Positions 1-8,912 are shown, counted from the first letter of the stretch. The stretch is 42,720 nt of DNA from Thermoactinospora rubra (GCF_002093975.1 NZ_MSZZ01000068.1:1-42720); one strand, 5' to 3'. Notes: a model not told the origin generated them from the sequence alone. Program-made: numbers and translations.

Positions 1-55
1 CCATTCTGCATAGGTGTGACGGTTGGAATCCCCCGCCTTCAGGCGAGGGAGGATG

Positions 56-59
<4 letters not shown>
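1..59 (+). mobile_element. Right end of an IS200/IS605-family (tnpB-type) element, with the hairpin end of its omega-RNA
   Basis: The sequence forms a stem, positions 29-37 with 42-50, one C-A mismatch and a TTCA loop. It is followed by GGAGGATGTCAA, ending at position 59. This combination, a GC-rich hairpin around CCTTCAGG and then GGAGGATGTCAA, is what I recognise as the right end of IS605/IS1341-type elements in actinobacteria and relatives. There it doubles as the 3' scaffold of the omega-RNA used by TnpB. tnpB would lie to the left, outside the window. The flanking bases from position 60 on, which would serve as guide, belong to the 3' end of the thiolase gene. The element family is recalled from memory, not searched. 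Confidence 0.6.
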
Positions 60-1225
<1,166 letters not shown>

Positions 1226-1238
1226 CGTGACCTCCAGT

Positions 1239-1286
1239 CAGTTGGAAAACTGGATGTAGTCTAGCTCTGTGGGTTTGGAAATCCAA
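1239..1286. promoter_or_regulatory. Two related dyads in the thiolase/HxlR divergent promoter
   Basis: CAGTTGGAAAACTG (1239-1252) and TTGGAAATCCAA (1275-1286) are both dyads and share the core TTGGAAA. The second overlaps the -35 (TTGGAT, minus strand) of the thiolase promoter. It also lies just upstream of TAGGCT (1289-1294), a -10-like box six bases before the HxlR ATG at 1301. The first lies downstream of the thiolase -10. This arrangement suits binding by the HxlR protein to control both genes; that binding is inferred. Confidence 0.6.
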
Positions 1287-1300
1287 CGTAGGCTGGGGCC

Positions 1301-1747
1301 ATGGCTCGCCCCTGCTCGATCGCCGAGGCCCTGACCGTGATCGGCGAGAAGTACTCGCTGCTCGTCCTGCGCGAGGTGTTCCTGGGCGTGCGCCGCTTCG
1401 AGGCGATGGCACGCAACATCGGCGCGCCCCGCGACATCCTGGCCGCCCGGCTGAAGCGCCTGGTGGAGGCCGGCATCCTGGAGAAGGTCCCCTACAGCGA
1501 GCGGCCGCCGCGCTACGAGTACCGGCCCACGAAGGCCGGGCTGGACCTGCAGCCGGTCCTGCACATGCTGCGCCAGTGGGGCGACCGCCACCTGGTGGAC
1601 CGGCCCGCGATGGTGGTCGAGCACCGGTGTGGCGCGGTCCTGGAGGCGGTCGTGACGTGCGCGCACTGCGGCGAGCCGGTCGAGGCCGGCTCGTGTACGG
1701 CCCGCGTCGAGGCCCCCGGCTGGAGCCTCGCCGGGCCGACCGCGTAG
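1301..1747 (+). CDS. HxlR-family winged-helix transcriptional regulator
   Basis: 148 residues. The N-terminal two thirds match the HxlR fold: an early Cys (Cys5) followed by IAEALTVIGEKYSLLVLRE, then RFEAMARNIGAPRDILAARLKRLVEAGIL as the DNA-binding helices and the wing in VPYSERPPRYEYRPTKAG. The C-terminal extension carries an RCG...CAHCGE...C cluster that could bind a metal or sense redox state. The ATG has no Shine-Dalgarno, but TAGGCT ends six bases before it, so the mRNA is probably leaderless. It is divergent from the thiolase gene, and the shared dyads suggest repression of that gene and of itself. Confidence 0.9.
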   Translation: MARPCSIAEALTVIGEKYSLLVLREVFLGVRRFEAMARNIGAPRDILAARLKRLVEAGILEKVPYSERPPRYEYRPTKAGLDLQPVLHMLRQWGDRHLVDRPAMVVEHRCGAVLEAVVTCAHCGEPVEAGSCTARVEAPGWSLAGPTA

Positions 1748-1753
1748 GGCCTG

Positions 1754-3181
1754 TCAGGGCTTGTGGAGCACCACGACGCCGTCGCGCTCGAAGACCTTCC
1801 GGTAGCCCTCGGCGAGGAGCTGCTCGACCCGCTGCGCCTGCGCCTCCAGCGAGCCGAACGGGAACTCCCAGCGCTGGGTGTCGGCCACCACCCAGGGTGC
1901 GGGGTGGTTGGAGTGCGGCATCCACAGCAGCACCGTGGCGCGGCCGGTGAGCGCGGGCCCGGCGTAGTTGACCGCCTCGACGAGGGCCCCGTCGGGCACC
2001 TTGGCGACCGCCTCGCGGGCCGCGGCGACCTTGACCGGGTCGCCCCGGTAGAACTCGCGGTCGTAGAGCTGGTCGAAGGCGAAGCGCGGGACCAGCGTGA
2101 GCGCCACGGCCAGCACGCCGGTCGCCCATGCCAGTCGCAGCGCCGGGTCGTTCTCGCGGCCCAGCCACCGCAGCAGCCGGGCCAGGCCGTCGACCCCGGC
2201 GCAGAAGAGGATCACCACGGTGAAGGCGTTGTACTGGTAGTCGGCCTGCCACCACGGCTCCCGGTCGCTCAGCATGCGCTCCAGCACGTGCGGCAGGGCC
2301 ATGAGCGACAGCGGCGACAGCAGGCACAGCAGCAGCGTCGGCCACACCAGCAGGACGATCGTGTCGACCTTCGCCTCGGCGCTGAAGGGCAGCAGCAGCG
2401 TGCCGAGGGGGTCCTTGAGCATGGCCACGATCGCGCTCCCGGCGTCGGGGCCGAGGTGGTGGTAGGCCCAGAAGTCCTCCTGGCTGCCGCCCGCGGCCGG
2501 GATGAGCACCGAGCGCACCAGGACCGTGTAGGCCAGGCCGACGCCGGTCACGCCGAGCCCCCGCCAGCGGTCGCCGGTGACCAGCAGGTACAGGCCGAAG
2601 CCCGCCACCATGAGCCCCATGTCCTCCTTGACCAGGAGGAGACCCACCATCGCCGCATATGTCGGTATATATCGCCCGGCGTGGTAGCGCTCGATCATGA
2701 TCGCCGTCAGCACGGGGACGAACATCACCTCGTGCGCGTCGAAGTTGACCGCCTGGGCGACCGGCCACGACAGCGCGTAGGCCACCGAGACGAGGTAGGC
2801 GGGAGCCGTACCGAGGACCCTGCGGGTGTACATCCACAGGAACGGGATCGCGGCGGCGAACAGCAGTGCCTGGGCGACGATGAGCGAGGCCGGGCCGTCG
2901 TGGATCCAGTAGAACGGCGCGAGCAGCGCGTAGATGGGGGAGAAGTGGTCGGCGACCTGGAGGTAGTCCAGCCCCCTGTTGTGCCAGACGCCGATGGAGG
3001 GGGCGTGGGGGGCGCTGAACCTGGCGTAGTTGCGCACCGCCTGGTCGACGATGACCAGGTCGAAGGTCGTGGCGCGGAACGTCGCGAGCTTGACCAGACC
3101 CAGCAGGGAGTACAGCGCCGCGGCCAGCAGGGCGGTCAGGCCGACCCAGAGGCGGTGCGGGGCGGCTCCGGTCGTCGTCAC
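1754..3181 (-). CDS. DUF2079 polytopic membrane protein
   Basis: About 475 residues with roughly ten hydrophobic segments. It carries family signatures of DUF2079: FDLVIVDQAVRNYA near the N-terminus, ADHFSPIYALLAPFYW, NFDAHEVMFVPVL and LLVKEDMGL. DUF2079 proteins resemble GT-C-type glycosyltransferases in layout (acidic residues in the first periplasmic loop), but no activity is established. I place the start at the GTG 3181 because TACGCT (3190-3195, minus strand) sits eight bases upstream, as in a leaderless mRNA. A TTG at 3190 is also in frame but would fall in that box. The 3' end is seven bases from the end of the convergent HxlR gene, leaving no room for a terminator. Confidence 0.85.
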   Translation of the reverse strand: MTTTGAAPHRLWVGLTALLAAALYSLLGLVKLATFRATTFDLVIVDQAVRNYARFSAPHAPSIGVWHNRGLDYLQVADHFSPIYALLAPFYWIHDGPASLIVAQALLFAAAIPFLWMYTRRVLGTAPAYLVSVAYALSWPVAQAVNFDAHEVMFVPVLTAIMIERYHAGRYIPTYAAMVGLLLVKEDMGLMVAGFGLYLLVTGDRWRGLGVTGVGLAYTVLVRSVLIPAAGGSQEDFWAYHHLGPDAGSAIVAMLKDPLGTLLLPFSAEAKVDTIVLLVWPTLLLCLLSPLSLMALPHVLERMLSDREPWWQADYQYNAFTVVILFCAGVDGLARLLRWLGRENDPALRLAWATGVLAVALTLVPRFAFDQLYDREFYRGDPVKVAAAREAVAKVPDGALVEAVNYAGPALTGRATVLLWMPHSNHPAPWVVADTQRWEFPFGSLEAQAQRVEQLLAEGYRKVFERDGVVVLHKP

Positions 3182-3251
3182 GGAGATCAAGCGTAGGCGA
3201 CCGCCGCACCCGGCTGCCCCCCCGACAGCCGGTGCGGCGGTCGCCTGGTCA

Positions 3252-3635
3252 TCAGCTGCAGGCGCTAATGATCTTGGTCTGGAAGCTCTGCACCTTGGCC
3301 ATGGCGTCGTTCATGCCGCTGGGGTTCGCGGCGTCGACCTTCATGCCGTCCATGGCGCCGGCCAGGTCGTTCACCGCGGCGGCGAGCTCCCCGTCGTGCT
3401 TGGCGGCCAGGGCCCTGAGCTTGTCGGCGGCCTCCTTGCCGCTCTTCTCCATGGCCTCGGCGGCCTTCTGCGGGTCGCTCATCGAGGCGGTCAGCGAGGT
3501 GCTGTAGGCGGACATGATCTCGGTGACCTCTTTGCTGACCGCGTTGCAGTCGACGGCCTGGCCGAAGGCTCCGCACCCGGTGGTGAGGCCGGCGAGAACG
3601 AGGGCGGCGGCCGCGAGGCCGATCTTGATCTTCAT
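3252..3635 (-). CDS. Small secreted lipoprotein of unknown function
   Basis: 127 residues. The start is the ATG at 3635, with AAGGA about ten bases upstream; a GTG at 3656 is in frame but has no ribosome site. The signal peptide MKIKIGLAAAALVLAGLTTGC ends in a lipobox with Cys21. The mature part is helical, rich in Ala, Lys, Asp and Glu, without further domains that I recognise, and ends in a single Cys (SACS). One Cys just after the lipid Cys region (VDCNAV) could pair with it. It is presumably anchored on the outer face of the membrane. It lies divergent from a permease and next to DUF2079, with no clear functional link. Confidence 0.75.
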   Translation of the reverse strand: MKIKIGLAAAALVLAGLTTGCGAFGQAVDCNAVSKEVTEIMSAYSTSLTASMSDPQKAAEAMEKSGKEAADKLRALAAKHDGELAAAVNDLAGAMDGMKVDAANPSGMNDAMAKVQSFQTKIISACS

Positions 3636-3749
3636 TGGGGGTGAGTCCTTCTTCACGAGATTTGCGATGAAGGGACATTATTGACCATCACTTGATCCAC
3701 GCTTTCACTTCACCAACATCGGCATGGCGATCCTGGGTACGACAAGGAC

Positions 3750-5099
3750 ATGGTCCAGGGTCAGACGCAACAGCCGTCGTTGAAGCGCGTCATCGGCCGC
3801 AAGGTGCTCCTGCTCTTCGTGGTCGGCGACATCCTCGGGGCGGGCATCTACGCGCTGGTCGGCAAGGTCGCGGGGCACGTCGGCGGCGCTTTGTGGCTGC
3901 CGTTCCTCGTGGCGTTCGTGCTGGCGGCGCTCACCGCCACCTCCTACGCCGAGCTCGTCGGCAAGTACCCGCACGCGGCGGGCGCGGCGCTGTACACCAA
4001 CAAGGCATTCAAGATCCCGTTCGTCACGTTCCTGGTGGCGTTCACCGTGATGATGAGCGGCATCACCTCGGCGAGCGCGGCGGCCCGCGCCTTCGGCGGA
4101 CGCTACCTGGCCGAGTTCGTGACGCTGCCCGTGGTGGTGGGCGCGTTCATCTTCCTGGCGCTCGTCACGATCGTGAACTTCATCGGCATCTCGGAGTCGG
4201 TGAAGGTCAACGTCGCGCTGACCCTCATCGAGGCGTTCGGCCTGCTGGTGATCGTCGCGATCGGCCTCTACGCGCTGTTCACCGGCGACGGCGAGCCGGG
4301 CAGGGCGCTGGAGTTCCATCCGGCCACCGGCGCGGTGCTCGGCGTGCTGGGCGGCACGGCCCTGGCCTTCTACGCGCTGCTGGGCTTCGAGGACTCGGTC
4401 AACCTCGCCGAGGAGGCCAAAGACCCGCAGCGCGACTTCCCGCGGGCCCTCTTCGGCGGCCTCATCGTGGCCTCCCTCATCTACATGGCCGTGGCCTTCA
4501 CCGCCACCATGCTGGTCGACACCCAGACCCTCATGGCCTCCTCCGGCCCGCTGCTGGAGGTCGTCAAGGTCGCGGGCCTGGCCTTCCCGCCCAAGCTGTT
4601 CGCCGCCATAGCGCTGCTGGCCGTCGGCAACACCGCCCTGATCAACATGATCATGGCGTCCCGGCTGGTGTACGGCATGGCGCGGCAGCGCATCATCCCG
4701 CCGGTCTTCGGCGTCGTGCACCCCACCCGGGCCACGCCGTGGGTGTCCATCGTCTTCACGGTGGCCATCGCGGCCGTCCTGGTCGTCACCGCGGCCGACA
4801 TCACCCCGCTGGCCGACACCACCGTGCTGCTGCTCCTGCTGGTGTTCTCCCTGGTGAACGTCTGCGTGCTGGTGCTGCGCAGGGAGCGCGTCGAGCACGA
4901 CCACTACCGGGCGCCGACCTGGGCGCCCGCCCTCGGCGCGGTGGTCTGCCTGTTCCTCGCCCTGCCGGTCACCGGCCGCTCGGGGGAGGTCTACCTGCGC
5001 GCGGCCATCCTGGTGGGCATCGGCGTGGCGCTGTGGGTGGTCAACCGGCTCATCGTCGGCAAGGTGACGGAGATCGACCCGGCGAAGATCACCGATTAG
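3750..5099 (+). CDS. APC-superfamily amino-acid permease
   Basis: 449 residues with about twelve hydrophobic segments. The APC hallmark GDILGAGIYALVG lies in the first membrane segment (residues about 26-38), followed by SYAELVGKYPHAAGAALYTNKAF, typical of the cationic-amino-acid/APA branch. FYALLGFEDSVNLAEEAKDPQRDFPRAL is the conserved sixth-segment/loop motif. It should import or exchange amino acids by proton or antiport coupling; the substrate is not predictable. AAGGAC touches the ATG directly, too close for a Shine-Dalgarno, but TACGAC (3738-3743) six bases upstream would give a leaderless mRNA. The downstream monooxygenase starts 27 bases later, possibly on the same transcript. Confidence 0.9.
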   Translation: MVQGQTQQPSLKRVIGRKVLLLFVVGDILGAGIYALVGKVAGHVGGALWLPFLVAFVLAALTATSYAELVGKYPHAAGAALYTNKAFKIPFVTFLVAFTVMMSGITSASAAARAFGGRYLAEFVTLPVVVGAFIFLALVTIVNFIGISESVKVNVALTLIEAFGLLVIVAIGLYALFTGDGEPGRALEFHPATGAVLGVLGGTALAFYALLGFEDSVNLAEEAKDPQRDFPRALFGGLIVASLIYMAVAFTATMLVDTQTLMASSGPLLEVVKVAGLAFPPKLFAAIALLAVGNTALINMIMASRLVYGMARQRIIPPVFGVVHPTRATPWVSIVFTVAIAAVLVVTAADITPLADTTVLLLLLVFSLVNVCVLVLRRERVEHDHYRAPTWAPALGAVVCLFLALPVTGRSGEVYLRAAILVGIGVALWVVNRLIVGKVTEIDPAKITD

Positions 5100-5126
5100 G
5101 CGCGAGGCGGTGGCGTAGCAGAGACC

Positions 5127-6212
5127 GTGAGCGTCAGGAAGGCCGGCGTCCTCGTCGCGGGCGCGGGCATCGCCGGGCTCGCCGTGGCGCGGGCGCTGCC
5201 GGGCCGCGACGTGCGGGTCTTCGAGGAGGCTCCTGAGCCGCGCACCTCCGGAGGGTCGGTGACGCTGTGGCCGGCGGGCGTGGCCATCCTGCGCGAGCTC
5301 GGCGTGGACCCCGCGGCCTCGGGCCGCCGCCTGACCGCCATGAGCTCCTACGGCGCGCGGGGCCGCAAGCTGTTCCGCATCGACCTGCGGCGGGCCGAGC
5401 GGGCCTACGGCCACCCGTCGGTGCACGTCGCCCGCAGCGAGCTGATCGAGCAGCTCACCGACGGCCTGCGGGTCGAGTACGGCGCGGCCGTCTCGGCCGT
5501 GGAGCCGGACCGGGCGCGGCTGCGGCTGGCCGACGGCCGCGCCGTGGACGGCGACGTGCTGGTGGGCGCGGACGGCCGCCGGTCCGTGGTGCGCGACGCC
5601 GTCTGGGGCGACGACCCGGCCCGGCTCAGCGGCTGGGTGACCTGGCAGGGCTACGTCGAGGGGGCCGACGGGGAGGAGGTCACGCTGATCGTCGGCCCGG
5701 AGGGGCTGTGCGGCCTGGCGCCCGCCGGCCGGGACCGGCTGCTGTGGTGGTTCGACGTCCGCTCGGCGCCGGGCGAGCCGCTCTGGGCCGGCGACCCCGA
5801 CCCGGTCGGCGCCATCAGGGAGCGCTTCGCCGGGTACGCCGGCCCGGTCCCCGGCGTCCTCGCGGCGCTGGAGGAGGCCGAGTTCTTCCCCCACTACCGG
5901 CACGCCGTCCCCGGCGTGTGGGGCAGGGGGCCGACGACGCTGGCCGGGGACGCCGCGCACAGCATGCCGCCGGCCATGGCCCAGGGCGCCAACCAGGCCC
6001 TCGAGGACGCCTGGGCGCTCGCCCGGTCGCTGGAGGACCTGCGCTCCTACGAGCGGGCGCGGGCCCGCGTCGTCCGCAGGCCCGCCAGGCTGGCCGCGAC
6101 GGAGCTCACCGGCCGGCTGCGGCTGCCCGCGCCCGACGCCCTCGTCACCGGCTGCTACGTGCGGTGGCTGCGGTACGCCAGCAGCTACCTGGCGGCGGCG
6201 CGCCAGCGCTGA
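5127..6212 (+). CDS. FAD-dependent monooxygenase (salicylate/PHBH-like group)
   Basis: 361 residues, GTG start. The N-terminal Rossmann motif GAGIAG (residues 12-17), an acidic residue in VFEEAP for the FAD ribose, the DG motif in VLVGADGRRSVVRDAV, and the C-terminal GDAAHSMPPAMAQGANQALEDA are all intact. These are the hallmarks of single-component flavin hydroxylases, which use NAD(P)H and O2 to hydroxylate aromatic or related substrates in the cytosol. The substrate is unknown; the length is slightly short but complete. No ring-cleavage genes lie nearby. It follows the permease by 27 bases with no evident terminator. Confidence 0.88.
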   Translation: MSVRKAGVLVAGAGIAGLAVARALPGRDVRVFEEAPEPRTSGGSVTLWPAGVAILRELGVDPAASGRRLTAMSSYGARGRKLFRIDLRRAERAYGHPSVHVARSELIEQLTDGLRVEYGAAVSAVEPDRARLRLADGRAVDGDVLVGADGRRSVVRDAVWGDDPARLSGWVTWQGYVEGADGEEVTLIVGPEGLCGLAPAGRDRLLWWFDVRSAPGEPLWAGDPDPVGAIRERFAGYAGPVPGVLAALEEAEFFPHYRHAVPGVWGRGPTTLAGDAAHSMPPAMAQGANQALEDAWALARSLEDLRSYERARARVVRRPARLAATELTGRLRLPAPDALVTGCYVRWLRYASSYLAAARQR

Positions 6213-6240
6213 GAGGCGGCCTCCGGGCCCCGGGTAAGTG

Positions 6241-6255
6241 CGCAGGTCAGGCCGG
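6241..6255. repeat. 15-bp direct repeat, copy 1
   Basis: CGCAGGTCAGGCCGG, 45 bases upstream of the MEDS-ATPase gene, occurs again exactly at 7306-7320, upstream of the DUF998 gene. It may be a shared control element; no known regulator site is recognised. Confidence 0.55.
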
Positions 6256-6299
6256 TTCACGAAGGACTGTCTCCCCCACCGGGGGGCAGGAGGGGTAAC

Positions 6300-7265
6300 G
6301 TGGCGCTGATGATGGCCGAGCCGTTCGTGCATCCCGCGCTCTACTACAGGGGTGAGCGGGAGTACGCGGTTGCCACGACCGCGTTCATCCGCGAGGGGCT
6401 CGAGGCGGGGGAGCCGGTCGCGGTGGCGGTCCCGCGGCCCAACCTCAAGCTGATCCAGGCCGAGCTCGGCCCCGACGCCGAGCGCGTGCGGATGCTGGAC
6501 ATGTGGCAGGCCGGGCGCAACCCCGGGCGCATCATCCCGGCCGTGCTGCGCGACTTCGCCGACCGCCACCCCGGCAGGCGGGTGCGCATCATCGGCGAGC
6601 CCATCTGGCCCGGCCGCACCGCCGCCGAGCTGCCGGCCTGCGGGCAGCACGAGGCGCTGATCAACCTCGCCTTCGCCGGCCGCCAGGTGACCATCCTGTG
6701 CCCCTACGACGCCGACGGGCTCGATCCGGCCGTGCTGGAGGAGTCCGAGCGCACCCATCCCGAGCTGTGGGGGCGCGAGCGGACCGCGGGCTACGCGCCG
6801 CTGACCGTCGTCGACGGCCACAACCGCCCCCTTCCCGAGCCCGAGCGGGCCGACATGCTCCGCTTCGACCGATCCAACCTGGCCGACGCCCGCGAGCTGG
6901 CCGCCGGGCGGGCCGACAGGCTGGGGTTCGAGCGGACCAGGATCGACGACATCCGCCTGGTCATCGCCGAGCTGGGGGCCAACAGCCTCGACCACGGCGG
7001 CGGCTCAGGCACGCTGCGGGTGTGGGTCGAGGAGGACCGGCTGGTGTGCGAGGTGGCCGACAGCGGGCACATCACCGACCCGCTCGCCGGACGCCGGCCC
7101 GTCGACCCCCGCAAGGCCGGCTCGCGGGGGCTGCTGATCGTCAACCTGCTCAGCGACCTGGTCAGGATCCACACCCGCGAGGGGCTGACCGTGGTGCGGA
7201 CCTACTTCGACGTGCCGGTGACAGACGTGCCGGTCATGGATGCGCAGGCATCGGGGGAACCCTGA
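6300..7265 (+). CDS. MEDS-domain sensor fused to an RsbW-like ATPase (anti-sigma-type regulator)
   Basis: 321 residues. The N-terminal half (about 5-165) matches the MEDS/DcmR sensory domain: HPALYYRGEREYAVATTAFIREGLEAGEPVAV, then RIIGEPIWPGRTAAEL and the LINLAFAG/CPYD block. The C-terminal part (about 190-310) is a HATPase_c domain of the anti-sigma type, with VIAELGANSLDHGGG (N box), VADSGHITDP (G1) and GSRGLLIVNLLSDLV (G2). Such proteins phosphorylate STAS partners or act as anti-sigma factors. The GTG start has AGGAGG (6288-6293) six bases ahead. A CCCCC-ACC-GGGGG hairpin overlaps the approach to that site. A STAS protein and a sigma factor lie at 13.4-14.7 kb and may be partners. Confidence 0.85.
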   Translation: MALMMAEPFVHPALYYRGEREYAVATTAFIREGLEAGEPVAVAVPRPNLKLIQAELGPDAERVRMLDMWQAGRNPGRIIPAVLRDFADRHPGRRVRIIGEPIWPGRTAAELPACGQHEALINLAFAGRQVTILCPYDADGLDPAVLEESERTHPELWGRERTAGYAPLTVVDGHNRPLPEPERADMLRFDRSNLADARELAAGRADRLGFERTRIDDIRLVIAELGANSLDHGGGSGTLRVWVEEDRLVCEVADSGHITDPLAGRRPVDPRKAGSRGLLIVNLLSDLVRIHTREGLTVVRTYFDVPVTDVPVMDAQASGEP

Positions 7266-7267
7266 CC

Positions 7268-7297
7268 GACCCTGAGGGGGACAGCCCTACCAGGGTC
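7268..7297 (+). terminator. Inverted repeat after the MEDS-ATPase gene
   Basis: GACCCTG (7268-7274) and CAGGGTC (7291-7297) form a 7-bp stem with a 16-base loop, two bases after the stop codon. There is no U tract, as is common for GC-rich actinomycete terminators. It could terminate the upstream transcript; unproven. Confidence 0.4.
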
Positions 7298-7305
7298 GTC
7301 GTCTT

Positions 7306-7320
7306 CGCAGGTCAGGCCGG
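7306..7320. repeat. 15-bp direct repeat, copy 2
   Basis: Exact second copy of CGCAGGTCAGGCCGG (first at 6241-6255), 90 bases before the DUF998 gene. The copies bracket the MEDS-ATPase gene, and each precedes a start codon. Confidence 0.55.
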
Positions 7321-7383
7321 ATGGCCGTCCGAAGGTCGTAAGGGATTCATAAGGCAGGATCAGGGACGATCTCCGATGTCCCG

Positions 7384-7403
7384 AGGTCGCCGGTTGGCGA
7401 CCT
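7384..7403 (+). promoter_or_regulatory. Perfect 8-bp hairpin just before the DUF998 start
   Basis: AGGTCGCC-ggtt-GGCGACCT is a perfect stem-loop followed by TTGAGGC and the ATG at 7411. The only ribosome-site-like sequence (GAGG, 7406-7409) is crushed between the stem and the start. The hairpin may limit translation or act as a weak terminator ahead of the gene. Confidence 0.5.
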
Positions 7404-7410
7404 TTGAGGC

Positions 7411-8040
7411 ATGAAGGGATTGCTCGCCAGTGGGTTCGCCGCCATCGGCACCGGGACAGGCGCCATGCTCACGCTCCACACCGGCGCGGGGCTGGACCCG
7501 GTGCACACCTTGATCAGCGAGTACGCCTTCCACTCCATCGGCTGGCTGCTGCCCACCTCGCTCACCCTGTTCGCCGTCGGATCGGCGCTCATCGCCGCGG
7601 CGCTGGCGCGCGGCGGCGCCGACCGCAGGGTGGTGCTGCTGGTCGCGGCGTGGGGGGCGTGCATGTTCCTGATCGGCGCCTTCCCGACCGACCGGCCCGG
7701 CGTGCCGCTGTCGCTGTCGGGCGGCATCCACCGCTACGCCGCCTTCGCCGCGTTCCTCGCCATGCCGGTCGCCGGGCTGCTGCTCGCCCGCGCCCGTACC
7801 CGCTTCGCCAGGGGCCTGAAGGTGCTCAGCCTGGCCGCCCTGGCCGCCCTGCTGCTGGTGGTCGTGCCGTACGTGGTCAGGATGGCAGGCGTGCCGCTCA
7901 GCAACGCCGACATCCCGGCGGGCGTGACCCAGCGCGTGGTCGTCGTGACCGAGCTCGGGCTGCTGGCCCTGGTCGGCCTGTCCATGCTGCGCGTTCCCCG
8001 GTCGCGGGTGGCCCGCCGTACCGCCTGGGTAGAGGCGTGA
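7411..8040 (+). CDS. DUF998 integral membrane protein
   Basis: 209 residues with about six membrane segments. The family features are an acidic/His-containing loop after the first segment (HTLISEYAFHSIGWLL) and FLIGAFPTDRPG followed by GGIHRYAAFAAF, the conserved DUF998 block. The function of the family is not known. The gene is followed after one base by a universal stress protein gene, so the two are surely co-transcribed. That link, and the shared 15-bp element with the upstream regulator gene, hint at a stress-related role. No signal peptide is needed because the first membrane segment serves. Confidence 0.85.
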   Translation: MKGLLASGFAAIGTGTGAMLTLHTGAGLDPVHTLISEYAFHSIGWLLPTSLTLFAVGSALIAAALARGGADRRVVLLVAAWGACMFLIGAFPTDRPGVPLSLSGGIHRYAAFAAFLAMPVAGLLLARARTRFARGLKVLSLAALAALLLVVVPYVVRMAGVPLSNADIPAGVTQRVVVVTELGLLALVGLSMLRVPRSRVARRTAWVEA

Positions 8041-8041
8041 C

Positions 8042-8488
8042 ATGACGATACTGATCGCTTACGACGGGTCCGACGACGCCAAGGCCGCCATCGGCTTCGC
8101 GGGCGGCCTGGCCAAGGGGCAGCGTGCCGTGGTGCTGACCGTGGGCGAGCGGCCCGCCCCCTCCGCGATGCTGGCCCCGGCGGGCCTGATGGTGCCGGTC
8201 GACACCACGGCCCAGGACGAGGCGGTACGGCAGGCGCTGACCCGGCTCGCCGAGCAGGGCGCCGAGCTGGCCAGGCAGGCCGGGCTGGAGGCGACCGCCC
8301 GCTACGAGGACAGCGTGTCCGCCGTGTGGTCGACCATCGTGGACGTCGCCGACGAGCTGGACGCCACGCTGATCGTGACCGGGACGCGCGGCCTGGGCGG
8401 CGTCCGGTCGCTGCTGCTGGGCAGCACCTCCGACCGGGTGCTGCACCACGCCAGGCGGCCGGTGCTCGTCGTGCCCGCTCCGGAGTGA
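8042..8488 (+). CDS. Universal stress protein, single UspA domain
   Basis: 148 residues. It begins MTILIAYDGSDDAKAAI with the ATP-binding Asp, and ends with the UspA nucleotide loop in VTGTRGLGGVRSLLLGSTSDRVLHHARRPVLVVP (G-2x-G-9x-GS), so it is predicted to bind ATP. It is a cytoplasmic protein of the type induced in dormancy and stress in actinobacteria. The start lies one base after the DUF998 stop, implying translational coupling. The HTH-TOBE gene starts 34 bases downstream. Confidence 0.92.
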   Translation: MTILIAYDGSDDAKAAIGFAGGLAKGQRAVVLTVGERPAPSAMLAPAGLMVPVDTTAQDEAVRQALTRLAEQGAELARQAGLEATARYEDSVSAVWSTIVDVADELDATLIVTGTRGLGGVRSLLLGSTSDRVLHHARRPVLVVPAPE

Positions 8489-8522
8489 GCCCGCCCGCCC
8501 GGGCGTGTGCGAGGATGACGCG

Positions 8523-8912
8523 GTGACCGAGTTCCGCATCGGCGAGGCCGCCTCCCTGCTGGGCGTGAGCCCCGACACGGTGCGCAGGTGGATCGACGCC
8601 GGGCGGCTGAGCGCCGGGCGCGACGAGCACGGCCACCGCGTCATCCCGGGCAAGGACCTGGCCGCCTTCGCCAGATCCCAGGTGGACACCGAGACCGGGT
8701 GGGGCCTGTCCTCGGCGCGCAACCGCTTCCGCGGCATCGTCACCGACGTGGTCAAGGACACCGTGATGGCGCAGGTCGAGATCGCCGCCGGGCCGTTCCG
8801 CGTGGTGTCGCTCATGAGCCGGCAGGCCTGCGACGAGCTGGGCCTGGAGCCAGGTGTCGTCGCCGTGGCCGTGGTGAAGTCCACCAACGTGGTGGTCGAG
8901 CTCGCCGGGTGA
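8523..8912 (+). CDS. HTH-TOBE (molybdopterin-binding-like) DNA-binding protein
   Basis: 129 residues from the GTG at 8523, which has AGGA seven bases upstream; a GTG at 8505 is in frame but poorly placed. Residues about 1-50 form an excisionase/MerR-like helix-turn-helix (FRIGEAASLLGVSPDTVRRWIDAGRL). Residues about 62-129 form a TOBE/Mop domain (SARNRFRGIVTDVVKDTVMAQVEIAAGPFRVVSLMS, ending AVVKSTNVVVEL), which in relatives binds molybdate or tungstate. Such proteins usually sit beside modABC; here no molybdate transporter follows, only an APC permease, so this is an orphan sensor-regulator. Confidence 0.88.
   Translation: MTEFRIGEAASLLGVSPDTVRRWIDAGRLSAGRDEHGHRVIPGKDLAAFARSQVDTETGWGLSSARNRFRGIVTDVVKDTVMAQVEIAAGPFRVVSLMSRQACDELGLEPGVVAVAVVKSTNVVVELAG

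Noticed and set aside
3705..6995. A 1,096-codon open frame antisense to the first permease and the monooxygenase.
   Set aside because: High GC keeps stop codons rare in this phase; the product has no domain and no plausible start, and the sense genes are well supported.
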